Shown here: piece after piece, positions 1 through 12,566 of the stretch
How the letters are laid out: the number at the start of each line of letters is the position of its first letter
Numbering within the stretch: position 1 is the stretch's first letter
Assembly: GCA_003833135.1 (NCBI GenBank)
Contig: QZLH01000002.1
Coordinates: 277,896-341,895, forward strand
DNA from: Oehlia diaphana
Lineage: Eukaryota; Glomeromycota; Glomeromycetes; Glomerales; Glomeraceae
Direction: 5' to 3'
Length of the DNA stretch: 64,000 nucleotides
Notes under the pieces: model-generated
Seen by the model: the letters and a program-made list of their open reading frames with translations, nothing else
The model's database searches: none
What the model was told of the DNA's origin: nothing
Position numbers and translations under genes: made by a program

Positions 1-5
1 ATATC

Positions 6-467
6 TAGGGATGGCACGTGATTTAAAACAAGATGTTTTAAAACAATTAAAATCAGTTTTTTATTGTTTTTATTTGTTTTAAAACATTGATCGGCATGAT
101 TATTGCGTAATTCTCGTGGTAAGCACTTTGAAAAAGCTACGTAAAACACCTCGTCAAAAGTGTAGTTATTGATTTAATTAATCGATTAAAAGATCATTTG
201 ATAAAATATAAGATTTATTTAACGAATAGTAGAGGATCGCTAGTATCACTAAGCTATTACAAAAAATAAAATTCCCAACAAGGTCGGTCTGGCTATACTC
301 TAAATATATAGTATATGATAAAGTAAATTTTTATTGCAAATATGTATAACGTAGTAAAGGCTGGTAAAATGCTTAATGTTTTAAAACATGTTTAAAACAT
401 GTTTTAAACCGCAAAACATGTTTTAAAACGCCAAAATTGTTTTAAAACATGTTTTTTGCCATCCCTA
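6..467. mobile_element. hAT-type MITE (non-autonomous)
   Basis: The left end reads TAGGGATGGCA and the right end is its reverse complement TGCCATCCCTA. This is a typical hAT terminal motif. The right flank is the 8-mer aatatatc, and the five bases visible left of the element (atatc) equal its last five bases, so an 8-bp target duplication is consistent although three bases lie outside the window. The interior has several TGTTTTAAAACA-type subterminal palindromes on both sides and no transposase ORF. Confidence 0.75.
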
Positions 468-837
468 AATATATCATTCTTACTAATAGGATATCCATTT
501 ATGTGCGACTGAAGTATGAACAGATAAACAGGTCGATCTTACATGATGATAATATTCTAAATAACGCGTGTAAAAAGTAGCTAGGGATTAAAATTATCAT
601 AATTCTAAGTTCGGTATATACTCTTAGGTATTTTAGATCTTTCTCAAAATTCATATCTATGATAGATTTATGGAATTTCAGAGACTTTAATATAATTAAT
701 ATTATTAAAAAGTACATCATTTATCAAAAGACTTATATTACATATCAAATTCAATAAAACCATTATCTTCGCGTATATTAGTATGGAATGTTTGATGTGA
801 ATTGTATGACTTCATATCAGTAGATGAGAAAATTTTT

Positions 838-1040
838 ATTCTTTTTTTATCTCATCCTCTTCCCTTCCTCGTTTGCCCTTCCCTTCCCTCTTTCACCTTC
901 CTTCTCGTCTTTCCTCTCACTTTCCTCTCTCTCTCCCTACCTTCTCCTCACATCTCCTTTTCTCATACTTTTCTCTTTACATTTCTTTCCACTCTTTTCT
1001 CTCAACCTTCCTTCTCTTACTCTTTCACACCCTTTCCTTT
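838..1040 (+). repeat. polypyrimidine (CT-rich) low-complexity tract
   Basis: About 200 bases are almost wholly C and T on the plus strand (CTTCC/TCTC words). Overlapping open frames here encode only Ser/Leu/Phe/Pro low-complexity peptides and are composition artefacts. Such tracts can form triplex or H-DNA; that is inference. Confidence 0.7.
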
Positions 1041-2039
1041 TCCCACTGATCGATGTTGTTACACCTCAACGTTAGTGATCAGGTGGTAACAAGTCTCAAA
1101 AAGCCTTGGCTAAGACAGTAACAACGGAGAGAATCTGTCTTTAAATATTCAAATTTTTTTGTATGTAAGATATGGTATGCTAAGTAATTGTTGGACATAT
1201 AGACCTGAAGTTATGCTGTTACTAGCGGCAGAGAACCGGAAGCGTACCGTGGCCATTATAGATTACGAGCCGGGCAATAATTTGTGAAGGACATATTCTT
1301 GTTATTAGAAAGCATTTATGCATTTTATTACATTCTTTGCTTATATTATTCTATTGTCATATCAGTTGTATAAACATGGAAGAAAAAGATGCCCTTTGTT
1401 TATGGACAGAAAAGAATCCTTTATAGTAAAACGCTTTAATTAAAGAGTAGTTTGTACTTATTTTTGTTAAATGATCCATTTTATAAACAATCTAATTTAG
1501 ATTTGGATCCATCAGTAACATTTATTCAAGCGTATGAAGATAGTAGGACGTTTTCTCCAAATATTGATTACTGAGATATAACAGTACACGTATTTTACAT
1601 TTAATAGTTTTAAATCACAGCGTATAAAGGAGTAATTTTTTTAGTGTACGGTGTTAGTAAAGTTAAAATGTATAAATAAGAAACATTAAATAAATTTTAT
1701 TCGCTGAGACCACGGGAGAAAACTCGTATTCATTCATTGTATAAAATTTAAATTTCATTTGTTTTTTCGTTTAAAGCTTTCTTATTAATTATTAAAATGA
1801 ATATATAATCTCGATTCGTATTCAAGAATTGAACTCTCCCCGATTAATAATTATTATATGAATGCCGAAGGATTTCCATTAATAGCTAAGCTAGTATGCT
1901 CAAAACTTGTCATTAAGTGTGTTTAACTAATAAATGCCAAATTTAAAGTTGTTGAGGTTACGAATATTACTTCGTCTTTTATATACTATAGAATAGTATC
2001 TAAATCGACTACTTTATCTGCGACTACTTCATAAGTGAA

Positions 2040-2380
2040 ATTTCACGAGTTAAAACACTTTTAAATCATGACTGATTAATGACATAAGCGAAAGAGGCGT
2101 AATATTATAAAATCAAAGTGTGTAGACATGACACAAAAGATTGTCCTAGCAATTACTTTGGCAATTCGTGTTTCCCAAAATTTCTTTGCAGGTTCAACAT
2201 TTTCGAGTGATCTTATTAATATTTTAGAATTATCAACTAATTCAAATTTAAGTCAGAGTATCCTTGGCGTACTACATAAGTTATGTAATGGATGTATTTG
2301 TACCTCGAGTTCAGAAAGAAGTGCAAATACCGAGAGCCAGTTTTTATTGGCGTGTCAAATGATTATTTTTTTTCCACAGT
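2040..2380 (-). pseudogene. decayed protein-coding remnant, family not identified
   Basis: The minus strand reads as protein-like sequence (around LSVFALLSELEVQIHPL, then FWETRIAKVIARTIF) with one internal stop, and further stops follow. The amino-acid composition is that of a normal protein rather than random AT-rich translation. No start codon or intact frame exists. I do not recognise the family with certainty; a link to a lineage-specific repeat family is only a suspicion. Confidence 0.35.
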
Positions 2381-2846
2381 TGAGAATTTGATTCTTTTGA
2401 ATAAATAATCTTTGTTCTTTCATAATCTTCAAAAAAAATTGACAAATTGTACTCCCTCCTTTGCTTACTTTTCTCCACTGTTACTTTCGTAACAAAATCA
2501 TCCGTTGTATAAGCTTTCTAATTTAATTTGAACACAGAGGTATTGATGGATAATATATTATAATATAAAGTTAGAAATATGATATATTTGATATCTTTGG
2601 AAATTGAAAGGCAGTTAGAAATATTTTTGCCCGCTTTGAAATTATTCCCTATCTATAATCTAATGAAAAAAGAATATCATAAATATCATCGATTACGCAG
2701 ATCAAAAATTTGACAAATTAAACAGTAACCGCAAATTGTTAAAATAGGAAGGTTTTGAATAGAGGTTATAATCAAAATATTTTTATACCTATTTTTTAGA
2801 AACTATTTTTTATTCATTATTTAAAAATTTTATTTAAGTGGAAAAT

Positions 2847-5800
2847 TTATATTACAAGTTTTTTTAAGATTGTATCATAACTAAATGAATCATCGTCTAA
2901 TAAATTCAAAATTTCGTCATTTGGAATATATTCCTTTAATCCAGTTAAAATTGAATATAATACAAAATGATGTTTAAACTCTGTTATCGAAAATTCTCTG
3001 CTCATGTCAAGAAGTTTTGATAACCTTTTTATAATCTATAAAATAAGTACGTAAATAAAAATTATAAGAGAGAGATCCAGAATAAAATCAGAACACATAC
3101 CTGTTTTTGAACAGATTCAATTCCGTTATCTTTTGCTTCAGATGAATTCGTAAATTCTCTTAATATTAAAGATGATGATGTTTTAATCTTAACAGCATTT
3201 TGCATAACATTTTCGAATTTTTCATCCCATAATTCATAAAATTTTGATGTGCTTAAATCATTAAACTGATTTAATCCGCCCGAATATTCTTCAAAACTTA
3301 AGGTTACTAATCCATTTAATACTACCTTAACTCCATATTCTAATAATTTACCTCTAACTAATTTGTCCTTTTGTGGTATACTTGCTACGACTATCAAAAC
3401 ATCTAATATCCTTATTAACCAATCTAGCTTCACTTTTTTCTCGATTTTATTATTAGATTTATAGATATGGACATGAATAGCACGAAGAATCCACGAAAAT
3501 GATAAAGATGGTGTCATTACATCAACACTTTGTGAATCTTCTGAAATAATACCAAAGGTACTCAAGCATTTCTCTAATAATTGTGTAAAATATTTAGTTG
3601 CATCTATACGTCCTAACTCAGACATGGTACTTATAGTAAGTGCGTATTTTCCAAGTTCGTCATTATTCTTAGGTGGGGGGAGAGAGATTGTTGAAAAATC
3701 ATCGATATTGCTACAAATTTGTACTGCTAGACGAATAACATATGCTTGTGTTTTGGAAGTTGGAGATGGTATTGCATTATAAGCACTTTTTAATAAAGCA
3801 AGCAAATCTTGCTGAAGTGTTATAGCAGCAGATGATGCGTTACTCATATTTTTTGTTGTCAAATAATCATTCATCGTTGTAAGAAATTTAATTTGTAATT
3901 CCTAAAAAAATTAAATTAATGTTATTACAAAGAATACAAATTCAAAAATCATAAAGTATATTTTTACCTCCATCTTTGGATTTCCTAACTTCTCGATATT
4001 ATCAAATAAACACGTTATTATTTCATTTGTAATTTTAAATATCCTCGAATTTGGTATAAATACTTTTTTCATAATTTTTTCCATACCTCGCTTTTGAATA
4101 AGTTTTGTAATTACTTGATTACCTTTGTCAACTTTTTCAAATCCACAAAGTTCTAGAATTTTACCAAGTCCTTCACCAACAAGCAATTTTCCATATTCCA
4201 TATCATTAAATCCATCATCTTCACTCATTAGTATTTCCGGAAGACCATTCAATGCATATAAAAGAAATTCAATTAATGAAGTTGAATGATCGCAATGTCG
4301 AATAGCCAATAAAACACTTTGATAATGTAAATTATATTTTTTAAAAAACGGAGTATTAAATTTTTTAAGAGGAGGAAACCAATTAACTGAAGGTAGTACC
4401 AAGTTTACAGTTGAAAAAGATTTAATGATCAAGCTGCCAAATTCAACTGATGCTAAGGATGCAATATTTCCTTCTAAAAATAGTAATAACAAATAAGTAA
4501 GTTAAATTGAAAACTATCAAAAAAGAACGGAAAAAAAGAACATTACTCCGAGAAATTTCAACAAGTTCATCAAATAGAGCCCTTAAATAACTTGTTGACG
4601 GTAACCTTGAATAATCTTTTGCTTCCGAGCTACTTGTTTCTATAAATTCGTTTCCTATTTCCGAAATTTTCTCTATAACTTGCATTAAACAAGCCAAAAC
4701 AACTGTGGCTAGTCTTCCACCTTTTACATCAATCATAGATTGCTGACCAAGTCCAGCGATATTTTGCAAAATATCTACAACTTGTATCATCATCGTCAAG
4801 AAAGACGAATTAAGGAAAAATGAATTTGTAGTTTGTGAAAAAGAAAAAATTTTTACGCCAAATAAAGATCCTAAAGTTATAATTGCAGCATGACGTTTTG
4901 CCATATTAGCGTTTGAAGATGTTAAAACATCAATTTGTAAACGCACTTGAGAATAAAACGCAGAAAGATAACGGGATGATTCTTTTATTGAAAGAACAGA
5001 TAGTAAAATATGAGAATACACTTGCGAAAAATGGAAATAATATCCCGTCCATTCATACTAATCACAAAAATAAAGTATAATAATACATTAATTTTTTTTA
5101 AAAATATATGTACAATAAATTTCAAACCTTACCTCAGTGTCTGCAATTTTTATAGCTTTTTCAAAGATATCAATAATTTCAAAAATCTCTTTGTCGGATC
5201 CTTTGCCTATGGAAAAACCAACAAACCACGCGGAACCAGCAATTGTACTCTTGATATTTTCATCTATTGTACCCCCACTATTTACAAATTCTTTTAAATC
5301 TGATAAACATTTATGATAAATTTGTTCTGCTTTTTCTTCTTCTTCGCGATCAATATTTGATAATCCGAGTAAGACACCAAAAGCAGGATTAATTTGTGGC
5401 GTATTTGTTTGATTATAAGACAATAATGGTGAAGATAGAAAATCAGCAAGAAAAGTGATCGTTTGAGAACAAACATTAGATATCTTTATTGGAGACGACG
5501 CAAGATGAGACAAAAGAACTCCAAGAGAAAATCCTGCTCCAAATAAAGTCCATCCTGACATGGCACTTTATAAAAGATGAATTCAACATTTAGACTTCTG
5601 TTTTAGAAAATAACATTAAGATGTTTATGAAACTCACCTCTCGTCTACTTCACTTAATTTCATAACTAAATTATCAATAATTTCGCTAACTAACTTTTCA
5701 TCTGTCATAACTAAGGTAGACAAGTGGCCTAAAGCCATCATTACGCTGAATTGAACCTCGTCATTTGTTTTATCTTGATTCTGCTTAGAAACTGACGCGG

Positions 5801-8800
5801 CATCAACAAAAAAGTTGTCTAATAAATGTCGAATAATTATTGTTGCATGATGTTGTAATGACATGATATTAAATGATTTTAATGCCAAACATAATCCTAA
5901 ACACATAAATTTAAGGATAAAGTTAGATTGAGTACATAAGGATTGACTAAGATTCAACTTGCCTGTAATTGCTAAAATAGAATTCTGACAAACAGCAGGA
6001 AATCTTGCATCATTTAACCGTTTCATTATATCTTCTATTAAAGATTTAACAATGTTTTCTTCAACATCATTATCACCTTTCTTATTTGTCTTTGGTAAAA
6101 CTTCTTGTAAACCCATAACAAAAAAGTTACACCATTTAGAAACACATCCAACTCTGATTATCCAATGATCTGTTAATGTAACATCTTGAATTGCATTGGT
6201 AAGTAATTTATAAAATCTAGTAGACTTCAAATGTTTATCATTAACTTCTTCATTTATAGGAGGTCTAAAACACAACAACGAAGCAAGAGCAAATCCAACT
6301 CTTAATCCAGGATTTACTATTCCACTCTCCCAATCATCAACAATTTTTGAACCAATCAAAGTCAACCTTTGTTTTAACTCTAAGAAATCCTTACTTTCAG
6401 ATCCAGAAGAACCAGCACCACCACCGGATGCATCGACACCTTTGAACAAACTACGTTTCATATTATCTATTTCATGAGAAATAAGCTTACTCAACACAAG
6501 TATCCATTCCTCGATTTTGGCTATATCTGGATTTGCATTCGTGTTTAAGAGTTGAACCAACAATATTTTTGATCCTGGAAAATATTCGGATAAAATTTCT
6601 TTTGCTTGAAATTGAGCTATTGCTCTTAATCCATGTTTCAAGATTTGTGCATTAGACTGAATTTGGAAACGATCTAAATCGTTTATATTAGTTTCATCTT
6701 GTTCTTGATTAGAAATACTAGATAAATAATTTGGAAAAATCAACGGACATAAATATTTTGATAATATGTCATGTTTAGCTTCATTATATAAATCACTATC
6801 TACGATAAAGTCTAAATGTAAAAATTTCTTTAGTAAAATTACAAAATTTTTTAAACCTCATTTTAATAATAAGCAAGAAATACCATCTCCCATTTGTGCC
6901 ACAAGTTGATAAAAACGGCATAACCTGGCAATTAATTGCACATTTAAATTTTTGCTTTTCATCACTGAATCAGCAATATACGACATCAAAACACTCCATA
7001 CTGTAAAGAAAACATAATAAGTGCTTAATGCAAGAAAAAAACAATACTAATTAAAAATATATTACAAATTCATACTTGCTCGAGGATCTATAATTTCAGT
7101 TTCGGTAAATAAATTCAAAGATTCAATTATCAAACATAAACTATTCGGATGTAAAACTACAGATTGAAGTAGATTTGATATGAAGGGAACTAATTCTTCT
7201 GTATATTCCCTCATTTTAGTCTTGAAAATATCTCTAAAGTAATTCATTTTATTTATTTATTTTTCTTTTTTTTTAAAGAAAAAGGAAATAACAAATAGAA
7301 TATAAGAAGAATAAATTAAGTTTTACCTCATCGTAGTTAAAGCTGCTACTTCAACTTCAAATGATACACTTTCCGTATTTTCACCAACTTGAAGCTTTCT
7401 ATTTCTAACCCAATCACTCAAAATAAATCTTAATGACTTCCAACACCTTCTTTGCCTTATCCAAAGTTTATATAAAACTCTGATCCTTATAGCTTCTAAT
7501 CTTCTTGTGCTTTTATCTTGAGTAAGGCTCATTGTAAATTTCAAAACTTTCGTGGTTATAATTGGATCTTTGGGAGAAACCAATGACGGTAAAGAATGAT
7601 GTAAAATATGAAGATGAATCGAGGATGAAAGATCGTTTCTTAAAATAAAAAGTAATAATAAGAATATTGGAAACTTTTTTGATTGAGCCAATAAAGTGTT
7701 TTCGTCTATTAAAGAAACAATAGCATCTAAAGCCTGAATTCTTATATTTTCCTTATTATGAAACAAGTAGGAAATATGGAAAAGAGGGGCAAAGGGTAAT
7801 TTTGGATTATCAATTCTAAATATATCGGAAGAAATAGGAAAAATTTTTAAAAGATTATATGTCTCAGATAATATTTCCACAAGAGTTCCGGTAATAAATG
7901 TTGAAGATGACAGTTCTGAAATCTATTATAAGTTATACAAGTTATGATTAATATAAATAATTATTAAGAATAACACATTTAAAAAGATACATACCTCTTT
8001 TAAAATCTTTTGATTAGAAGTAGAAATTCTTTGAATTCTGTGTAATTTCTGCACATTTAAAAGTATTTCCATAGCAATACTCCTTGTTTTATGTTGTGTT
8101 GAATCAGCTATTACCTGAAACAAAGGTAAAATTGCTATATTAATTAATTCTGGATTTATATTTTGCTTATCTGATTCATTTATTTTCGTATCAATTATTT
8201 CTTGCATAATTTCAAGAATAATAGATTGACTTTCACATGAATTAGTATCTGATAGTAAAAAAATTAACGATGGCCATAATATTACAAAATTTGGTATTGA
8301 AATCATATCCGAAAACTTATAATGAAGTTTCAGTATCTTAAAAAGTAAATTCACATAATGACTTGTAGATAAACTGGATCTATGTAAATCACATGTTATA
8401 GAAAGAATTTGAATACTCAAAGCATTACTAAATTCTTTCAAAAAAAACGGCGAAAAACTATTTCTGATATAAGATGTTTCCATAATTTTAATAAATGATT
8501 GTATCAATAAATATATTGTACTGTTTGTAACATCATAATTAATATACGAAGTAATAGAAGAAAGTGGAATTTTTTGAATAATTGAGAGCAAATATTTCAA
8601 CGCATGTTCTCTTAATTCAATAAATTCTTTATCATCAATATTTTGATACACAATTTGAATGAGAAAATGCACCAAAGTAGACGTCCAGTATTTTTGTAGT
8701 TCAAATTTACCTTGAACTCCATCTAAAATAATGAAATCCAAAAATGGGTGAATCATGTTTAAAATATTTCGCAAGAATGCGGATCTTTTTTCTGGAGTTT

Positions 8801-9293
8801 TAGATTTAATAAATTCAAGTCTTGACATATCAAAAATTCTTTCAATTTGTGTAAGTAAAAATGACCAAGATTCGTTTGTTTTTGTTGAAATAATGAGAAT
8901 ATAAGGATGTGTCATTCCACCACGAACTCTAAATGGACATTTATATTCTAATGAAGAATCGGTTTGAGTATCCACCTGATATAATAAAATGTTGGTAATT
9001 CCTATTATGACATTATCAAGTTGAACCCCTGAGAGAGTTGACAATGAATCTGTTAACTTATTCAAGGCGTCATTCCAAGAAATAGCTCCCGATTGTACAA
9101 GCAAAGTAATATTATTGACGGCATTAGAGGATGTTATTTCAGACGGAGATATAACAAAAGACCAAAACTTTTCCAATTGCGAAGGCTCACTTGTACCCTT
9201 TGGATGAGTATCAGCTGATCCGGGGTTTACAATTATCGCCTGGATCACTTTATGAACAGACTGAATGGAAATAAACCTATGCTGCAACTCCAT
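2847..9293 (-). CDS. FOCAD: focadhesin (FOCAD)/RST1 homologue, HEAT-like repeat protein
   Basis: Ten exons, read on the minus strand: 9293-7995, 7922-7327, 7233-7076, 7000-6884, 6811-5638, 5565-5133, 5057-4547, 4473-3968, 3901-3101, 3035-2847. Together they give 5784 nt, 1927 aa, with phase kept throughout and GT-AG borders. The N-terminal third matches the focadhesin DUF3730 region (a CPFRVRGGMTHPYILI stretch aligns with the 'IRNHPHPLI' segment of animal FOCAD, followed by the WSFLLTQI helix). The rest is helical, HEAT-like, with no catalytic motif. Length fits human FOCAD (about 1800 aa) and plant RST1. Those proteins are known to bridge or stabilise the SKI complex with the cytoplasmic RNA exosome, so a role in cytoplasmic RNA decay is likely by homology. 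One ambiguity: 5962-5897 can be read as coding or as a 66-nt in-frame GC-AG intron. Confidence 0.75.
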
Positions 9294-9730
9294 TTTAAGT
9301 ATAAATTTTTTTTTTTTAAAAAAAAAAAAGAGAAACTGAATATTCTGATCTGCATGCAGTTGATCATTGGATCGTCGTTACATTGTAACACTTGTGAACA
9401 AATCATTACGTCATTAATGAAATTCTTTTTTATTAAAGTTCTTAATAAATAATATTTAATAACATCTTCATTATCCTTTCGAATTCGAAATTTACCAATT
9501 CGATCTCTAATTCAAATGGTAAAATAAATTTTAATTCCCTTTCTTCAAGTATCATACAATGGTAATTTATGTTTCCATGTACAATATTTCAAATTCTATA
9601 TTTTCATTTGTCATTCCATCTTTTTATATACATTTTTCCTACTTTGATCATCATTCCTGACTTCCACTTTGGCATATTTTGGGTTTCACTATACACATTC
9701 TCGTATCTTTCAAAAACTTCCAACATGAAT
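9294..9730. other. spacer between lipase stop and FOCAD start
   Basis: 437 bp separate the lipase stop from the FOCAD-like start; both genes run on the minus strand. A T-run followed by an A-run lies just upstream of the FOCAD start (about 9306-9330). No other feature is seen. Confidence 0.5.
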
Positions 9731-12156
9731 TCAATTAGCAATATGAGGATCATTCGAAGATAATAAAAATTTATGACTATCATCTTGACCTTCATGATAC
9801 TCTTCATCAGATGTAGATGAAATATAAGAAATATTATCAGATGATGATTCCAAAGAACTACTATAGTCACTATTAGGTCCTATATCTGTAACTTTCTCAA
9901 TTTCCAAGTGTTTATCATTGTCATCACCGTTACTCGTATTATAATCTTGAAGTTCATCGATATCATTTCTTCGATCATCGCCCTTTCTCTGATTATCAAC
10001 ATCAGGATATCTTTGCCTACGTAACTCTCGTCGAAGTTCTTCACGACCTTTTTGAATTGCTCTTTCAATTCTAAGACGATTTGAAATCATACGCAATTTT
10101 GGCCAAGTTACTCGCTGACCAGATGTAATCATCGATTCAAGTCGCTCACGAGTTGGATCTTTTAAGATATAAAAGAAATCCGAAAAGCTCGAATGAGGCC
10201 ATATAGTTATGTTTCCTTCAAACTTTTGTAACCAAATGGAACTCCAATCCTGATCAGCAACTCTTGGCAAAAGTTCAAGGTCACGTATCCATTTGAGCCA
10301 TTTACTTAAGTCTAATTTCAAAAATTGTTCAATACTAGCAACCAAAAAACCACCTCGCCAACCTTTTCCACAACGATGGGTTACTGGTCTACCAACTGAG
10401 CCACGAGGAGCATAAAAGAAAAGATGAATATGTGGATTAACCTGGGAAACGATGGTGTTCTTAACATTGAAATGCATATGCAAAGATTGAACTGGGATAT
10501 CTGTACGAAGAGATCCATCCTTCCACTTGTTACCATAGTTATATGGAACAATTGAACCGTCCTTCAACTTTTGCATTAATACAACAGGATTTAATATACC
10601 AGGCACGGCAGCACTAGCGATAACTAACATATTAAGATCTTTTTAATATAAAACTTTAGAAATACTGAAAAAATTATTATAATTTTTTACCTGCTGACCA
10701 AATAATGCAGTCAGGTGCAGTTATATAATTCAAGACTTTTGGGGGAGAGTGTGGATCGTAGGAAATAACTGAAATATTTAAAATTCTTCCTGTTCTTTCA
10801 TATGCTTCCATGAAAGTCAAACTTCCTCTAGTAACCCACTGAAGTTTCCGAGACCAATCACATGCATCAAATCTAGCACCAGTTTTCCACCATCTTGGTA
10901 CCCAAGTAGTAATTGGATCAGAACATGCCGTTAGGCGCGTATTTAATTCAGAAGTCAATACTTGTTCCAGCTCTTCATCAGTTCTTACACAAACCAATGC
11001 AGCAATCAATCCACCTGCACTAGTTCCAGTAAATACAGTTGGTAAAAGTTTTGCATCAAAAAGAGCTTTTACAACACCTAAATGATAATATCCAAAACTA
11101 GCACCGCCGCTAAGACAGAGCGCTGTGCGTCCATAATTTTTGTAAGTATTTTTAAAGAGTTCAAGTTTATCTTTAATTGATAATAATTTAGTGTTTCTTG
11201 CAAACTTAAGAGATTCGGTTACTAAAAGGGTGCGTAAGAGATAAAGATAATATTAATTTCATGTGGAAAATTGTACTTTTACATGTAGATAACGAACCTT
11301 CATCAACATATTCCTCGATAATCTTTTTTGTTCCATAGTAAGAATGAGAATATAATCTAGTATTTTCTACCCCAGCGTAATTATTCTTGACACAATCTTG
11401 AAGTAAATTTTTCAATTTTTGTAAATTTTCGTTAGTTTCTTCTTGACGTAGAGATTTCAAATCTCGATTGACTTTTTTTAATAGGTTATAATCGTAATAT
11501 CCAAATGGAATTTCCTTTTTCCATTCATCATATTTAAAATAGGAATCTAATTGTTTTGCAGCTTCAATCCATTCCTCATAATTGTTGGTATTACGCATTA
11601 CTTCTCTTAAAATTCGACTTATTCCTCGCCTTAATTTTAAAAAGAAAAATTAGTTTTACTTGAAAGATACATACATGTTAAAATTATTATTTAATAATCA
11701 AAATTTTACCATTGATAAAAAAATTCCCAAAAATTAACGATTTGCCGAATCAAAATGTAAAACAATACTTCGAAAAGGATAATCGAGAAAACAATAAACT
11801 ATATGTAATAAAAATTTGAATTTATAAAAATGATGTTACACAACAGTGACCAGTAAATCGTCATTTGAATAACTTACTATCAAAGGATACCTAATGATAT
11901 GGTATGAATAACCCTCAAATTCGCCAGGGATTCTTTTCTTCTTTTTTACTCTTTGACGAATTGGCATAAAATCTGTTACTGCTGCAATATGTTCTGTTTG
12001 ATCTGATTCAGGATCTTCTGAAAGTGCTTTAAAGAAAGCTTTAACATGCTCTTCATTAACATATTCCAATTCAAATTCGTTTGGTATATTATTTTTTGAT
12101 CTTGTTTGAGTAGAATAACCATTTGAATTTATGTTATTTGTGCTTCTATTTGTCAT
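9731..12156 (-). CDS. patatin-type triacylglycerol lipase (TGL3/4/5, SDP1 family)
   Basis: Five exons: 12156-11878, 11798-11710, 11629-11298, 11221-10691, 10623-9731; 2124 nt, 707 aa, phases consistent. Residues 60-95 contain the family leader (DFMPIRQRVKKKKRIPGE followed by a hydrophobic stretch around RYPLIFIVFSIILFEVLFY). A DUF3336 region follows (NYEEWIEAAKQLDSY). The patatin core has the oxyanion loop LSGGASFGYYHLG, the nucleophile elbow GTSAG (Ser about 301) and the catalytic Asp in the KDGSLRTDIP segment (Asp about 446). The C-terminal 200 residues are charged and low-complexity. Known members hydrolyse triacylglycerol on lipid droplets, so this enzyme probably mobilises the host-derived lipid stores of the fungus (inference). 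The intact Ser-Asp dyad suggests it is active. Confidence 0.9.
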
Positions 12157-12566
12157 TTTTTTGATTTATTACCATATGTATTTTGGCAATTTTCATCTAT
12201 TTTATTTTATTATTATCCAAGTTTGTTTAGGGAAAGTAGGCATTTATATATATTTGTTGATAGAATTCACGATTACGTCATAGGAGAAAGGTTATTTAAC
12301 ATTTATTATATAGATCTGGCGCTAATGATATTCGGGTCTAGCACAAACGGCCTTAGCACCCACAGTGATCGTCAGAATTTGTCGAATTACGACAGATGAC
12401 ACACCTCATACGTCGGCTCAATATTTACCACACGAATTACGTATTTAATGATGTAATTTTTTATATTTATAATAGTTAAGAAAACTATTTGTAACGTAAC
12501 GAAAAGGATTGTAGAATTAAAAAAAAAATTTATTAAATAAAAAAAAAACTACCTAAAGTTATAAAT
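12157..12566. other. spacer between lipase start and DUF7918-like stop
   Basis: About 410 bp. It contains a small GC-richer patch near 12310-12420 with a short palindrome (TGTCG AATTA CGACA). It probably holds the lipase promoter; no clear TATA box or other known site is seen. Confidence 0.4.

Larger units (their letters stand above)
468..2846. other. gene-poor spacer downstream of the FOCAD-like gene
   Basis: No intact gene is seen. The stretch holds a polypyrimidine tract at about 838-1040 and a decayed minus-strand reading frame at about 2040-2380, listed separately. The rest is AT-rich DNA without recognisable structure. Confidence 0.5.

Noticed and set aside
802..1089. Two overlapping plus-strand ORFs of 83-95 codons
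   Set aside because: They lie wholly in a polypyrimidine tract and encode Ser/Leu/Phe/Pro-only peptides; composition artefact.
2128..2391. 87-codon plus-strand ORF
   Set aside because: The opposite strand reads as a more protein-like relic; the plus-strand frame is probably its shadow.
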